DNA of 64,000 nt from Bolinopsis microptera (Eukaryota > Ctenophora > Tentaculata > Lobata > Bolinopsidae): NCBI RefSeq assembly GCF_026151205.1, contig NC_087078.1, positions 10,674,175 through 10,738,174 on the forward strand. The letters are read 5' to 3'. The notes beneath the pieces were generated by a model. It worked only from the letters and a program-made list of their open reading frames with translations. It made no database searches and had not been told where the DNA came from. Positions 49,101 through 60,796 of this stretch are shown one piece after another. The first letter of the stretch is position 1; each line of letters starts with the position of its first letter. Made by a program: the position numbers and the translations under genes.

Positions 49101-52100
49101 TCGTCCCGCCTCATATCGTCTCTCATCGGACCATCCCGCCTCATATCGTCCCTCATTGGACCATCCCGCCTAATATCGTCCCTTATAGGACCTGGACCAT
49201 CCCGCCTTATATCTTCTCTTATAGGACCAGGACCGTCTCCTCTAATAGGGCCAGGACCATCTCCTCTCATAGGGCCGGGACCGTCTCTTCTCAAATCGTC
49301 CCTTATAGGGCCGGGACCATCTCCTCTTATGGGCCCGGGACCATCTCTCATAGGGCCGAGACCGTCTCTTCTCATATCGTCCCTAAGAGGACCCGGACCA
49401 TCTCTCCTAATGTCGTCTCGCACGGGTCCGTCCCGTCTCATGTCCGGTCGACGATCATCACGTGGTCCAGAAAAGTCTCCTCGCTGTCCCGGAAACGCAT
49501 CCCTTGGAGGGAAGTTTTCCCTTCTAGCCTCGTCCCTTCTGAGATCGTCCCTCTGAGCAGGAGTTTCGCGGTAATGACGATCAGGAGATGCAGATGATCT
49601 GAAAGGTGGTCTATCCCTGGGGTCTGGTCCAGGAGAATCCCTCCTCTCAGTGAATCTAGGGTCTGGGGAACGGGAACCTCGTTTCTCATTATACCTGGTA
49701 AAATAGAGACAGTAAGTGTGATGAAACACAAACTGTAGGTGTACAATTGGCGATTGATAAATCTGTGAATTGTGTAACCTCATATCTAGCCAATCATTTC
49801 ATATAAACTGAATATAAAATAAGTAATTAAATCTTGAAATCATCCTGAACGAACCTAGGATCAGAAGTTTGTCTGTCCTCGAAAGATGGCCTCATTGCAG
49901 CTGGGGCGGGGCCGGGTGGGGGTTTATTTGCTACCGGGGCAGACTCTTCTGGATCTGATGTATTATAAGTTGTGTAATGTTCTGATATCAAAACAAGTCT
50001 CATGGAGCACACACATTATAGTTCAAAGGTTATAAATTAGAAGCAAATGAGTGCCAGTTTGATCAACAGTTAAGTAAAATAACACATACCTCCAGGGAGC
50101 TTGAGAGGCGCTATGATCTTTATCTTCCCTTTCCCAGGATCCTTCTCTAGCCTAACTGGACCAGTAGGAGCAGGAACCGGAGGTCTTATATTGGGAGCAG
50201 GTGGCCGGAGAGGGATATCCTGAACTTGCGGGGGCGGGATAGGACGAGGAGGGGCAGGTAATGGAGCCGGAGGTCGAGGAGGGATGAGAGTAGGAGGAGG
50301 AGGTCTGACGAACTGTTTCTCAGGAGAGGGAGGCTGTGCTGTGTTCTCGTGGGAGGGTTTACCCTGGGGAGTGGGCATGTTGAATAAATAGCAATAATAA
50401 AGTACAATTCCTATAATTATAGTAAACAGAAGCCCCCTTCCACAGGTATTATGTGGAGGTGGTATTGGTTGGTAAGCCTTGTGTGGGAGGGAAATTACCA
50501 GTGTCCGCTCCCTGTTACAACTTAACTGACTAATTCTCAGTCAAGTTTAAAATTGCAATTCAATTATTGTAGTTCCATCAAATGTTTCACATTCGATCTA
50601 ATAATCGATTTCTTCTGAGCATTTACTATCGACCACATATTCACAGGGTAGCAACTTACAGGCATCATGTAGTGATTAGGAGGGGGTGGTCTGACGGGAA
50701 TGTTCATAGGTGCCGGGTTAACAGTAGCAACAGGGATGGGAGGTTTAGGTTCCCCAGGTCGGGGTCCGGCTGGCCGGGATCTGGAGGTGTGAGGGTCTCC
50801 GTCACTGTCCACACTCATGTCGCTACCACTATCGTCCTGAACATATGTTGGGTTACCAAGGTTTGGTGTGATTGATCGCTTGTGGTGAGTACCACGCCTC
50901 TTCTCATCTCAAAATACCTTGGATGTGTTTAAACTCATGGAAGCAGTCCAGTTTCTGTTTACAGTTCTCAGAACGTCATGTGCGGAATCACCCATTAAAC
51001 AATTGAGATTCAGATCAGTGCAGTAAGCAGTTGTTGATAATTTGTAGCTGATATGATCAAAAAATTATGAAAAAAGGGTTAATGAACAGTTTTCCGACAT
51101 GGACAGTCTGGAATATAACACGGTCTTACAAACCCACGATAGTTTCACAAATCTCTAGACTATTTAAGTTGCAACTACCTTATTATTTTCCCGAGGATCT
51201 CCGCTTGTGCTTCGGCTGCGGAGAGGGTACACTCTCTTAGGTTTCTGTTTCTCAGTCTCGCTTCCCTCGCTGTCACTCTGTCTCAGCCGCTTCTTCTCAT
51301 TTGCTTGCTCGACCGCTTTCGCCTTCTCTTCGGCTGAAAACACATATTTGAAACATTTAAAATGCTAAGATCAATAGAAGAGAAACAAAACATATCTAGA
51401 CCAAATAAAGAGGAATCAGCTCTAGTATCAAACACCATGAATTATCTAGCAAACCTGATATTTTGGGTATTCTGCCGACTCTAGTTATTTTCTGGGGCAC
51501 GGTAGCGGGGGCATTAGCGATAGATTTTCGAGCAGTTCGTTTTGTAGGTTTAACAGCCGGAGGTTGCATTTCCGGGTGCTTTGGGGCCTTGTCGAGTTTT
51601 CTTTTGTCTTTAGGTTTAGAAGGAGATTTTGCTTGTTGAGATGCCGGTGTTCCTTTGACAATTTCACCCAAAACAGAGCTCTCAGAATCCTGAATGATAG
51701 GTCATAAAGTCATTAAAATCTTGTTTTTCTTACTATACCAGCTATATTATTGAATATTTCGAAAAAATACACAGAATTTAGTGTACAAGGCCACAAGGGG
51801 ACTGGAGGAAGTGGGGGACAGTAATCATTTAAGTAATTTTATAACTGTAATGAATGGATATGTAACAAATTACAGTACATATCTCATCTGCAGGATCAGA
51901 GGAGATATTTTTTTCTGATGACAGTCAACAATGCTTGATTTTAAAGAAATGTCCTTATTCTAAATCCTTATTTTCGAACTACCCAAAGTAATTCTAGCCA
52001 AAATGTCTCCTCACCGAATATTACTACTCAAGGTAGGTCAATAGATAATGTAATACTTACAGAGGCTGTAGCTTTATTCTCATTCAACAGACGTTCCTTT

Positions 52101-54182
52101 TGTTTCTTCAGTTGTAACTGAAGCTGCCGACGTTCAAATTGTTTCTTCTCCTCTTCAAACTTTCGCTGTGCTTTTTCTAGAGCGGCCTTTTCCTGAAATT
52201 AAAGTTATCTCTGAGTCACAAGAATACATAATACATTCTTCACATGTGATATCATCAGTAGAATATCAGGTGGTAGACGAATGTATTTTATCGATAGTTT
52301 ACACTTTTTAATCACACTTTCTGTCCATCCGATCACTCTACCGATGATATCACATAATGGGTAAGAAATGAATAATAAGCATTCAGTAATTTGGTAAGTT
52401 TTCATTGGTTGATTAGGAAAAAGTGTTGTTTTACAACAAACAGTTGGTCGGGTTTTTGTCTAAATGAATAAATCTGGCAGTCATTATTTAGTTTAATCTA
52501 ATGTTTTGCTATTCAATATGGAATTAGATACAGTTTGGAACACATATATTGCACAGAACTATTACCTTCCTGATTCTCGCAATCTCGTCAGCCTCAGCAG
52601 AAGGGACGGCTGCTGCTGATGGGGCGGGTCTCTAAGGAAATTGGTTTAAGTTTAGCGGAAAATTGTGGAGATTTACATCGGCCATCTCTCCTTTAGGTCG
52701 ACCACTAATTTCAGCCATGGAAGTGACAAGAATTAACATAACGTTTCTGATGACTGTTTGTAATCATGTCTCATCTTTATTTGTTACTTTAATTTGTGCA
52801 AAAAACTGTGTTACGATTTTCCCGCCAAAACAGATTCAAAAGCAAACTTTATAACCATCGTTTCCCATCAAAAATTATTTAGACCTTACATCATGTTTGA
52901 TCCGTTACATCATGTAGGGCCTTACACAAGGTCCGTGAAGACAAATCGTTTCTACTTATAGCAGTTTCGTTAAAATGTAAGTTAATAAACAGGGAGCACA
53001 CGTGGGGCGACCTCGGGAGAGATGGACGAACAACTAACAATACCAGAGGACTCATAGAATCAGTGTTTCGACTAATTTGGTAAAATTAAGGATTATTGTA
53101 CAATTGAGTAAATAGTCTTCAAAGATGTATAACCGTTAAGAAGTTGGGGTTGATGTGGACTGTAGTCGATGATGCCTCTGATTCGTGTATTTTAGGCCAG
53201 TTTGTGTCAATTTCGTGTACAGATGCATCAAGATCTTTGAGTTTGTTGACAGTGAATATATCTTTCCATGTTAGGCGGAGTTTGAACAGAGCTTTCCGTA
53301 CAGTCTCGTCACCCTGAGTGCAAACAGTCACAGCCAGAGTTAAGTATTACACGTCCGGTTAAAGAGCAGGAGAAATAGGTTCTTAAAGAGTTTAGAAATC
53401 AATAGAGGGGAGATTAGTGAATAGAGTGGGATATTAGGTACATTTTAACAGCTGTTCAGTCCAGGAATTTGGTGACCTGACAACTGTTCCTTAGCGCGGC
53501 GCGAGTGACATGGCGAATTCTGACAATTTCAACAATTGAAGTGTGAGCTTACATTGGGACTCTATAGCGATAATAAGGGCCGCGCGTTACATAAACGCAG
53601 TGCCCAATTTCTAGCTCTACTAGGAAATGTGTCTCTGCACAATTTGAATTACCTCTGTGAACGTATTTGTGAACATCCGAACAACACATTTGGATATGTG
53701 TTCAATGTACGGGGCCCCTACGTTCTTTATGATTGAGTCTACAAGGTACAAACATGGCAATTTATGAGTCCCCGACGCCTGAAATATTCACATTAATTTT
53801 TTCTTCAAGTTGGGTTAGTTTTGTCAAAAGTTTTTAAATCATTTAATTTGAATTTGATTGAAACAACAGTCCTTGATAAAATATAATTATAGCATGTAAG
53901 AAAGAGGAAGATTGATGATGACGATGGTAATTCAGAGCCACAGTCCAAACCAACCTTGATCAGGTGATTTTCTATAGTTTCAGTTATAGCTTTACCAAAC
54001 TTTCTGTTCTCGCCGGCTACAATGGACAAGGTATTAATGAGCGGTTTGGAATTTCCCTTTAGATCAGAAAGTGAGGCCTTGTAGTCTTTCTGAGCGTTCA
54101 ATTCAGCCTGCTTTAGCTCGGCCTGTTTGTCTTTTCTCTCCTTATCTCCATAGAAACGTGTTATTTTGAGGCTGTTGCTCAT
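40177..54182 (-). CDS. PCF11: PCF11-like pre-mRNA cleavage/termination factor, 22 exons
   Basis: Exons, 5' to 3': 53955..54182, 53653..53778, 53134..53313, 52566..52631, 52061..52192, 51455..51689, 51179..51333, 50660..50836, 50090..50363, 49855..49954, 48795..49694, 47815..47932, 47480..47659, 46986..47099, 46627..46800, 45578..45702, 41837..41998, 41577..41709, 41239..41406, 40981..41072, 40570..40802, 40177..40388; 4284 nt, phases closed. CTD-interaction domain about 14-178 (KPLINTLSIVAGEN, LYLVDSIIKNVGAPYI, RKALFKLRLTWKDIF), coiled coil about 200-245, proline-rich then Arg/Asp-Gly-Pro repeat region (558-858), zinc finger CTNC...HLDWH (about 1110-1140) and CHVC...CHSHC (about 1200-1245). 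Links RNA polymerase II to 3'-end cleavage. The frame stays open a little upstream of the chosen ATG next to a CAG, so an upstream coding exon is possible. Confidence 0.9.
42357..42512 (+). other. 51-codon open frame inside a PCF11 intron, opposite strand
   Basis: ATG to TAA with unbiased, protein-like composition (MDFSVSILHDLEGQFQTL..., likely helical). It sits in the 3.6-kb PCF11 intron between 41998 and 45578. No partner exon or family was recognised. It may be a small nested gene, an exon, or chance. Confidence 0.25.
42930..43215. repeat. AACTAGGTAACAAAACTAAG minisatellite, PCF11 intron
   Basis: Units of about 10 bp (ACTAGGTAAC/AAAACTAAGT) organised into three higher-order copies of about 63 bp, with a degenerate end near 43200. 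Confidence 0.85.
45825..46590. mobile_element. Possible transposable element in PCF11 intron
   Basis: Starts at CACTAGTGTAACCCGGCC with a CCGGCCTACGGCCGG palindrome. Contains CT/GA dinucleotide runs (46158, 46310) and ends with GACA/CA microsatellite (46526..46564) and CTGGTGTTATTAAGG, weakly inverse to the start. Boundaries and class are uncertain. Confidence 0.3.
47395..47475 (-). repeat. CAGTAGT minisatellite next to a PCF11 donor
   Basis: On the minus strand, the donor GTAAGTCACTGGTCACTGGTC after the exon at 47480..47659 leads directly into about nine CAGTAGT units. Confidence 0.8.
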
Positions 54183-55599
54183 GCCAGGAGGGGTCCCACC
54201 CTGACCGAGAGCTAGATGATCAATTAGGGGACTCGTTATGTGCAGCTAATTGGACAGAAGATTAGAGTTATGAGCATATCTTAAAAAGGGGACAAAAAGG
54301 AATCAAGGATAATTTTTCATCGTTGGAAATTGAGATTCGAGGGAAATATGTTTTTTGTTTTAATTGAGATTGGGTGACCACAACTGTCATTATATGGATG
54401 GCTCTCTCATTTGAATGTAGAAGTCTTAATATTGAGGTTTTGAAATTGAGGTTTGATTAATTAATTTCAGCAACATTTCTGTTTATCAACAGATTATAAT
54501 AGAATTATATCTGAATGTTATTCCTTTACATCGTAGTTCAGGCGATTGTACCCTATGAACCCCATCGAGATAACAAACGTGATTACATCAGAAAATAATT
54601 ATATTGACAATCAATTGAAATGTATATACCAGGATAAAATTCACTACAAATATATACAAATACTGTCAAAAGTTGGGCCTTAATTAAAATTGAATGGTGA
54701 AAATGCTTCCAATGCTACCAGTAGCTGCATCCAAAATAAAGCCAAACTGAAATTCTAAGGCACAAATTACACTGCCAAACGATTAAAAAAACTAAAACGC
54801 ATCAACTCTAACCAACAAAATTCATGAAGAAAAGTGATTTGGTTTATAAAAACCAGTTAGGAAAACCAGTTAGAACAACAAGGTTTATCTTTTGATAATC
54901 GTTTCTCTTTTAAAAGAAACATCTGACTGGGCCACTTTATCTTTTTGAAGGGAATGATCTGATCATCCGACTGGAATACTTCTTTTTTCACAGAAATGGC
55001 GTCGAGTAAGCGAAGTAACATTCCACACATAGTTGCTGTCTGTCCAATCTGAAACATCATTTGTTTTTATTGAAGTGCTATTTTCGGTTTGGCCCATTAA
55101 ATTTTACACTGCTAAATCGAATATTTCTTTTCTAGTCTCAGTAAAATTTGAAGCCCAAATTTGCAGCCTTTTTTCAAAAACTGTTTTCAGTAGAAAACAT
55201 CTTTTCATTGTTCATTTTAATGCTTTGAGTGGAGCTCCAGAGTCCAGAATATCAAAATTGTCCAGTTGGAATTTTAAAGATTCATGCCATCGCCTGTGTA
55301 ATCGATCTAAAATAACGGACAATGTTCAGAAAAGTAGCGAACCTGAAAATCTTAAATTGAAACCCCACCTATGATATCAAGATACAGAAAACCCCGATTC
55401 GAGGAAAAGTGAACAGCCGCGGTAATTCAGCGTACGCGGTAAATCGAGGTTTTGTTTGTTCACATTATGTATGTTAAACCCTATTCGGGGGAAAATAAAT
55501 GGCTGCGGTAATCTTGGAGATATTCTCTTTTACTCTCCTAATCTCGAAATGAGAGTAACGGTTCCAATATAATAGTACTATGTTTACAGTATGTACTTA
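54183..55599. other. Region upstream of PCF11; exon-like segment at 54857-55060
   Basis: AT-rich. On the minus strand GATGTTTCAG at about 55052 could be an acceptor followed by an open segment (IGQTATMCGMLLRLLDA...) with no good donor or family. At 55380..55450 lie short inverted ACCCCGATTCGAGG/TCGAGGTTTT pieces like pogo-type transposon ends. Confidence 0.35.
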
Positions 55600-55815
55600 A
55601 GGGGTATCCTAGGAAGTTTCTTGAACTTTTAACAGGTACCCCTCCTCATTTAACCCTCAATAAGTTTCCTATCATTTGGCTGAGTCGACCGAGGAGATCG
55701 CATAGATCCAATGGATCCTTAGCTACTCCCTAGACTAGGTGACACTGGGATTCGAACACTGAACCTTCTGCGCAGAAGGTGGATGCTCTAACCACTAGGC
55801 CACCTAGACACAATA
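55600..55815 (-). mobile_element. tRNA-derived SINE
   Basis: The minus-strand head (55735..55807) is 73 nt with matching acceptor-like ends CTAGGTG/CACCTAG, an A-box-like TGGCCTAGTGG and a B-box GTTCGAATCCC. The anticodon and T stems do not pair properly, so it is not a working tRNA. A non-tRNA body of about 130 bp follows. Confidence 0.6.
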
Positions 55816-55822
55816 AGCAGTA

Positions 55823-55990
55823 TACAGTAAAACCCTGACTATATACCCCATTTTACCGCAAACACCGATATACCGCGGCCATTTCTTTTCCCCAAATGGG
55901 ACTTAACAGTTAACATACATAATATGAATTATATACAAAACACCAATTTACTGCCAACCCCGATTTACCGCGGCAGTTTCCTTTCCCTAA
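55823..55990. repeat. Pogo/Tigger-like terminal sequence remnants
   Basis: TACAGTAAAACCC begins here next to TA, and similar CAGTAAAACCCCG recurs at 57012. The sequence between contains CCGATATACCGCGG and CCGATTTACCGCGG. This looks like ends of Tc1/pogo-type elements, but no complete copy is seen. Confidence 0.35.
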
Positions 55991-56218
55991 AGGAAAACAG
56001 TTTCGCTGAACTGGTATGGTTCATACTAAACAATGAACACTGTAACCCATCTTTAACATCCCAAAGAATGCTTAAAGCGAACATTCCAGCTGCATCTCTG
56101 GTATTCAGCACTCTTAACATTATTCACCGTTTTCGGCGCATTGTACTTTTCCGGATTTTTAAAAAATATGTGCTAACTCGCAAATAAACCCTCTCATATT
56201 ACTCACGTAATTCTGGTC

Positions 56219-56890
56219 ATGGTAAGAATTACAAATTTTCATGACTCAGCCGAATTACAAATATTGAACTCGAAATTTTGGCAAAAGTCGACTACAGCTA
56301 GAAGGGATTCAGCGTACGTTTACATCGAAAATAGATGGCATCCAGCACCTCAACTACTGGCAGAGATGAAAGGCCCTAGATCTGATGTCATTGCAAAGAA
56401 GAAGAGAACGGTATTTAATCATCCACATGTGGAATGTTCTGCATTGCAAGTGCCCTAATGATATTGGTATCCAGTTCTCGGTGACTATCAGACATGGTCA
56501 AAAAGGTCAAAATGGTATAGGTAAATCCAGCAGTCAACGTAATCAAGCACTACATGACAACTCATTTTCAGTCACTGGACCTCGATTATGGAATGTAATC
56601 CCAACACATATGCACACCATCGAGGATCCTATGCAATTCAAAGCAGCTTTAATGAACTTTGTCAAGTCATTTCCGGACGAGCCTCCAGCTCCAGGATACA
56701 GCCGTCGGAATGGAAACTCTTTGCTGGATTGGAGTGGTGATAAAACAGTTTCTATACTTATACTGTCCTGGGGGTCGACTTCTTCGATGGCCCGATAGAG
56801 GATTCTATGAAGCCCACCAAAGTAACCATAGTAAGTATTATCTTACCAAAAGTATCCAAGAAATTTTACGAAACATTCCGGGAATCTAAT
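56219..56890 (+). pseudogene. CR1-like LINE reverse transcriptase C-terminus
   Basis: The main frame 56385..56798 carries RRRERYLIIHMWNVLH, NSFSVTGPRLWNVIPTHM and FPDEPPAPGYSRRNGNSLLDW, the characteristic tail of CR1-type reverse transcriptases in invertebrates. A preceding frame (56219..56458) gives older shifted sequence. There is no RT core, so it is a 5'-truncated remnant. Confidence 0.7.
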
Positions 56891-57291
56891 TTGGACAAAT
56901 ATCTTGTAATCTATGAAATTTGTGTACAATTCTGACCAGAATTATTTCAGTTATTCAGAGGTAGCGTGCAGTTACTTCTGAGTCACCCTCTACATTTTTA
57001 ACTTGGCAAAGTACAGTAAAACCCCGATGTAAATTCCTTAACAAAAAAGCTGGATTGAACAGTAGAGATTAGAGAAAGAACACGACATTTAACCGATGAA
57101 ACCAGTATGGAATGTGGATGTTAGCATGACGAGCGACCTTATATCTATATCTAACCAGAATGCTTGTATTGAATACTCGTATTTAACGATGGTCAAACAA
57201 TTACTGAAGTCTATGTAAAAAATAGACTAGCACGCGCTAGCATAGTGTAAAAATGATATCAGCACAGAAAGTTTAACCAGTATTTACTTAC
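56891..57291. other. No gene seen
   Basis: AT-rich; contains a pogo-type CAGTAAAACCCCG at 57012. Confidence 0.4.
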
Positions 57292-57447
57292 TGTGTTATA
57301 GTAGGGGTGAAGAGCAGTAAAACTTCCCGTAATGTTCGTTCCTCGTCAGGAGATTCTTATCTTTAGTTTTTCATCTAATATTGGATTGTTCCTCTGCAGT
57401 GTTCAGCTTTCGCTTTCGTGTGCGGCCAATCTTATCATTCATCCTGA
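57292..57447 (-). other. Putative spliced exon with short upstream-type frame
   Basis: TTATTTCAG/GATGAATG begins a segment that ends at ACACA/GTAAGTAAA. It contains a 23-codon frame (MNDKIGRTRKRKLNT...) and then stops. It could be a 5' non-coding exon of PCF11, whose start lies 3.1 kb downstream on this strand, or of an unknown gene. Confidence 0.3.
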
Positions 57448-58118
57448 AATAAGAACATATATTTAAACTCTTTTACTGGAAGATTAGATGTTATCATAAT
57501 AATAATAATATTCTTTAAATTTGTATCAAAAGAGTAAAAGAAACAAAAATTTAGCCGAAATTAAACAAAATAAAATGTATTTGGTACTGATATTTATAAT
57601 TCTCCCGACCACCTAGCCTGCACCCATGGGGTAACTACTTAACATTTATAATAAATTAATTTACCTTGGAGAGTGTTGAGAGAGCGGATGGTACATCTTA
57701 TCACTGAAGCAAGTGGTCGTGCGGATCACGTCCAGCAGAATCAGTAGCACAGAATCAGTAGCACTTTTCAGCAGCACTTTTCAGCAGAGCTTTTCATTAC
57801 CATTGACGTACTGAATATACTGGTTGATTTGTCTAAAAAATAACACCGATTCGTGTTTATAATGGTCAGTATTCGCTCTTGTGAGGGAATCGATCGTAAT
57901 ATGATAAGGTAGACTATATAAACATATTTATCGTTTAAAATGATTTTAGAACTACAAATAATCACAGTCATTATGTAAAGTGTAATCTCAACGTTCGCGT
58001 TTGTCTATGAAAAATGTATGTAACCGAAACTTAAACCGAGTTTATTAGACTACCTTATCATATTATCAACCCACCATTATTATATTATAAATCTCACTTA
58101 TAAATGTAGAATTGTTAT
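57448..58118. other. No gene seen
   Basis: AT-rich intergenic sequence. A small tandem of CAGAATCAGTAGCAC / TTTTCAGCAG appears at about 57735..57790. Confidence 0.4.
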
Positions 58119-58950
58119 GGGGGGAATGCAACGTCAATTAATGTCAATTAATGTCAATTAATGTCAATTAATGTCAATTAATGTCAATTAATGTCAATGT
58201 CAGTTTTGCAAAATTTTGGAATACTGACATTAATTGACACGATATTTTTCGACCAGAGATTATGTAGTTCTACCATATTTTTAGCACTTTAGAACGTTTA
58301 TATCATCAATTTATTCACTAATATCACATATGGAAATGTGAAATGTGAAAAATTCAGATCATTAAACAATAAAACTAAAATAAAACGGTTTTCCGAAATC
58401 TAATTTTCTTAAATGGGCGTGGCCATCCAAGGGCGTGGTTCTCAACTTCATCAGAACTTAAAACCCACATTAAACGAAATGCCTTCATGACATTTATGTT
58501 TGAATAACGAATCTTAAACAGCTAACATTACTCCTTCATGCTAAAAAAGCCGATTCTAGATATTTTACCTGTATAAGAAACCAATAAAATATGGGCGTGG
58601 CCGGTGGGGACCGAAGATGGAAGAGTTGGAAGCTAAATTTTTTTTTGTGGTCTTTGAACCTCAGGATCAACAGATAAGAACATAATCATAATTATTCAAG
58701 GACATTTTGTTTTTTTTTGAACCGGTCTAACTTACATAGACGTGAATATCTATCGAATAATGATAATCTCAAATTTCAAGACAAATTAATGTCAATTAAT
58801 GTCAATTAATGTCAATTAATGTCAATTAATGTCAATTAATGTCAATTAATGTCAATTAATGTCAATTAATGTCAATTAATGTCAATTAATGTCAATGTCA
58901 GTTTGGGGTTTTTATGGAATACTGACATTAATTGACGTTGCATCACCCCC
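58119..58950. mobile_element. 832-bp element with terminal 10-bp minisatellites, 8-bp target duplication
   Basis: Ends GGGGGGAATGCAACGTCAAT and ATTGACGTTGCATCACCCCC are inverted. ATTGTTAT flanks both sides (58111..58118, 58951..58958). Inside each end lies an array of the 10-bp unit TCAATTAATG (about 58131..58195 and 58785..58890), then AATGTCAGTTT and a hairpin-closing CTGACATTAATTGAC. The 530-bp interior has no gene. It is the same family as the boundaries of 681-13007, with a different repeat unit (TCAATTAATG versus ACCATTAATG). Confidence 0.8.
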
Positions 58951-59407
58951 ATTGTTATTTATTTGGCAGCATCTTGGAATTAAATAAAGATTAAGATGAA
59001 ACCATAACTTAAAGCTTCATGAACTGATAGCATAGACAAATTATATCGACCAGATTTGTAGCATACAACTTCAAAGCGAATCAAAGTTATAATATATTGT
59101 AAAAATTTGAAGTATGTCACCATAACTAATTAGACTTTGACACCTCTTTACAGGTGATGCTCAATAATTTGTATCATATCATGATCTAACAGTAGTATGA
59201 AAATTTCAAGCATTGGTCATGTTTTAGGTTTTCAATGTTCACATTTCACAATTATTCCCAATGAAGGAAAGTAAATCATCTGATGATTATTTAATTTCAC
59301 CGAACATTTTAGGCTTTTCCTAAGGACCTGCACATTGCACATCCAATGAAGACGTAAAGACAGAATTAAAACACAAAGCTTTCAAATAGAATAAAAACTA
59401 TAATGAT
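58951..59407. other. No gene seen (3' of RPL22)
   Basis: AT-rich sequence holding the RPL22 3' UTR. No other feature. Confidence 0.5.
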
Positions 59408-59770
59408 TTATTCATCAGCTTCCTCATCATTATCAACCTGGAAGTACCTTAATTCGAAGGAATTCTTACTATTAGAAACCACCCTAAGCCAGTCCCTCAG
59501 ATTATTCTTCTTCAAGTATTTCTTCGTTAAATATTTAAGGTATCTCTTAGATAAAGGAATATCAGCGCTCAGGGCAACAGTGTTCTTCTCCTTGGTAATG
59601 ATGATATTTTCTCCGAGGTTGCCAATTTTACCGGCGACTTTAACACGACTGTTGAGGAATGTAACAAAGTCTGCTGGGTCGAGGATGCTGTCCTCTGCAG
59701 GGTGGGTGCAGTCAAGGGTGTACTTGGTTACAACCCTCTTCGACTTCTTTCCTCTTGCTACTGGCGCCAT
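59408..59770 (-). CDS. RPL22: Ribosomal protein eL22 (RPL22)
   Basis: 120 residues in one coding exon. It begins [20 protein letters not shown], contains [15 protein letters not shown] and the [20 protein letters not shown] helix, and ends in an acidic tail DNDEEADE, as typical of eL22. It is a component of the 60S subunit that binds rRNA. The ATG follows a CATTGTAG/G acceptor, so a 5' UTR intron is likely. Because the coding part is intronless, a processed copy is possible, but no poly-A tract or decay is visible and the frame is intact. Confidence 0.92.
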   Translation of the reverse strand: MAPVARGKKSKRVVTKYTLDCTHPAEDSILDPADFVTFLNSRVKVAGKIGNLGENIIITKEKNTVALSADIPLSKRYLKYLTKKYLKKNNLRDWLRVVSNSKNSFELRYFQVDNDEEADE

Positions 59771-60796
59771 CCTACAATGATTTTATGATTATGAGATTTG
59801 ATAATTGTACAGTTTATTGACGACACATTGACTGAATGTTATTTTATATTCTAATTTATATTCTAGATATTTTATTTATTTTTCAACAGACGACAACTTC
59901 CTGTTTTTTCTTCTATATTAGTTACTCATATCTCTTGTACAGACTGTTTTACAAGGACATTGACAGATGATACTCACATTAGGCATTCATTATTGCATCT
60001 AAATTATTTCACTTGCATTATGTTTAGAAATTTATTCTCTGGTTAACAGATTTCAAATGTTTAATTAATTTGTAGTATGACAGTAAGGTACATAAGAAGT
60101 TATTTAATTTTGCTTGGGCTATTATATTGAATATTGAGGTTTAATGATGATATGGAATTTGAATTCTATATAAATTTACACTATGTGGTTGGGGCATTTT
60201 GCATAGTAAATATGGTTACTACTCCTATATATCATATTATTTGATTGGTATTCGATTTCTGATTATTTCCCTAGGAATATGATTATTATATCTCAATTTG
60301 GCTTTAGGTAGGGTGCCCCGCTAAAAGAACTGGATTCTTCCAGGAAGCATCCCGTGCACAGACCTTGGTCTACATATATATTAAATTATTAACCATTCAT
60401 TCTGTATGTGCACGAAAATTTATTTCAATCAATCATTCTATCAGTATATTAGAACACAAATAAATAATTAAAATCATGAAAATGTGAAAATTTTAACAGT
60501 CTAGATATACGACCATGCCATATAATAATAATCCTTCAATGGCAACAAGTTTTTTCTCGACTAGTTCAGAGTATTTAGATTATAAATCAGAGTATTTAGA
60601 TTATATCAAGTTTATATTCAACGATTCAATAATATAGATTGGCTAATTTAAATTTAAATGAAAGGTAATAAATACATTCACAATTTAAGTACAGGAGACT
60701 TTCTAAAAATATCAAATAAAAACGTTAACTTGAGTCAATAATTTTAAACCTAAAATCAATAATTTAAAATCTAAAAACAACAGAAAATCCAAACTA
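59771..60796. other. No gene seen (5' of RPL22)
   Basis: Expected to hold the RPL22 5' intron and promoter. A slightly GC-richer patch at 60300..60370 (GGTGCCCCGCTAAAAGAACT...) looks like an old repeat fragment. Confidence 0.4.

Noticed and set aside
48743..49597. 284-codon and 199-codon plus-strand frames
   Set aside because: They are antisense shadows of the Arg/Asp-Gly-Pro repeat exon of PCF11.
55735..55807. Functional tRNA gene
   Set aside because: Ends and boxes fit, but the T stem does not pair and the anticodon loop has the wrong size; better read as a SINE head.
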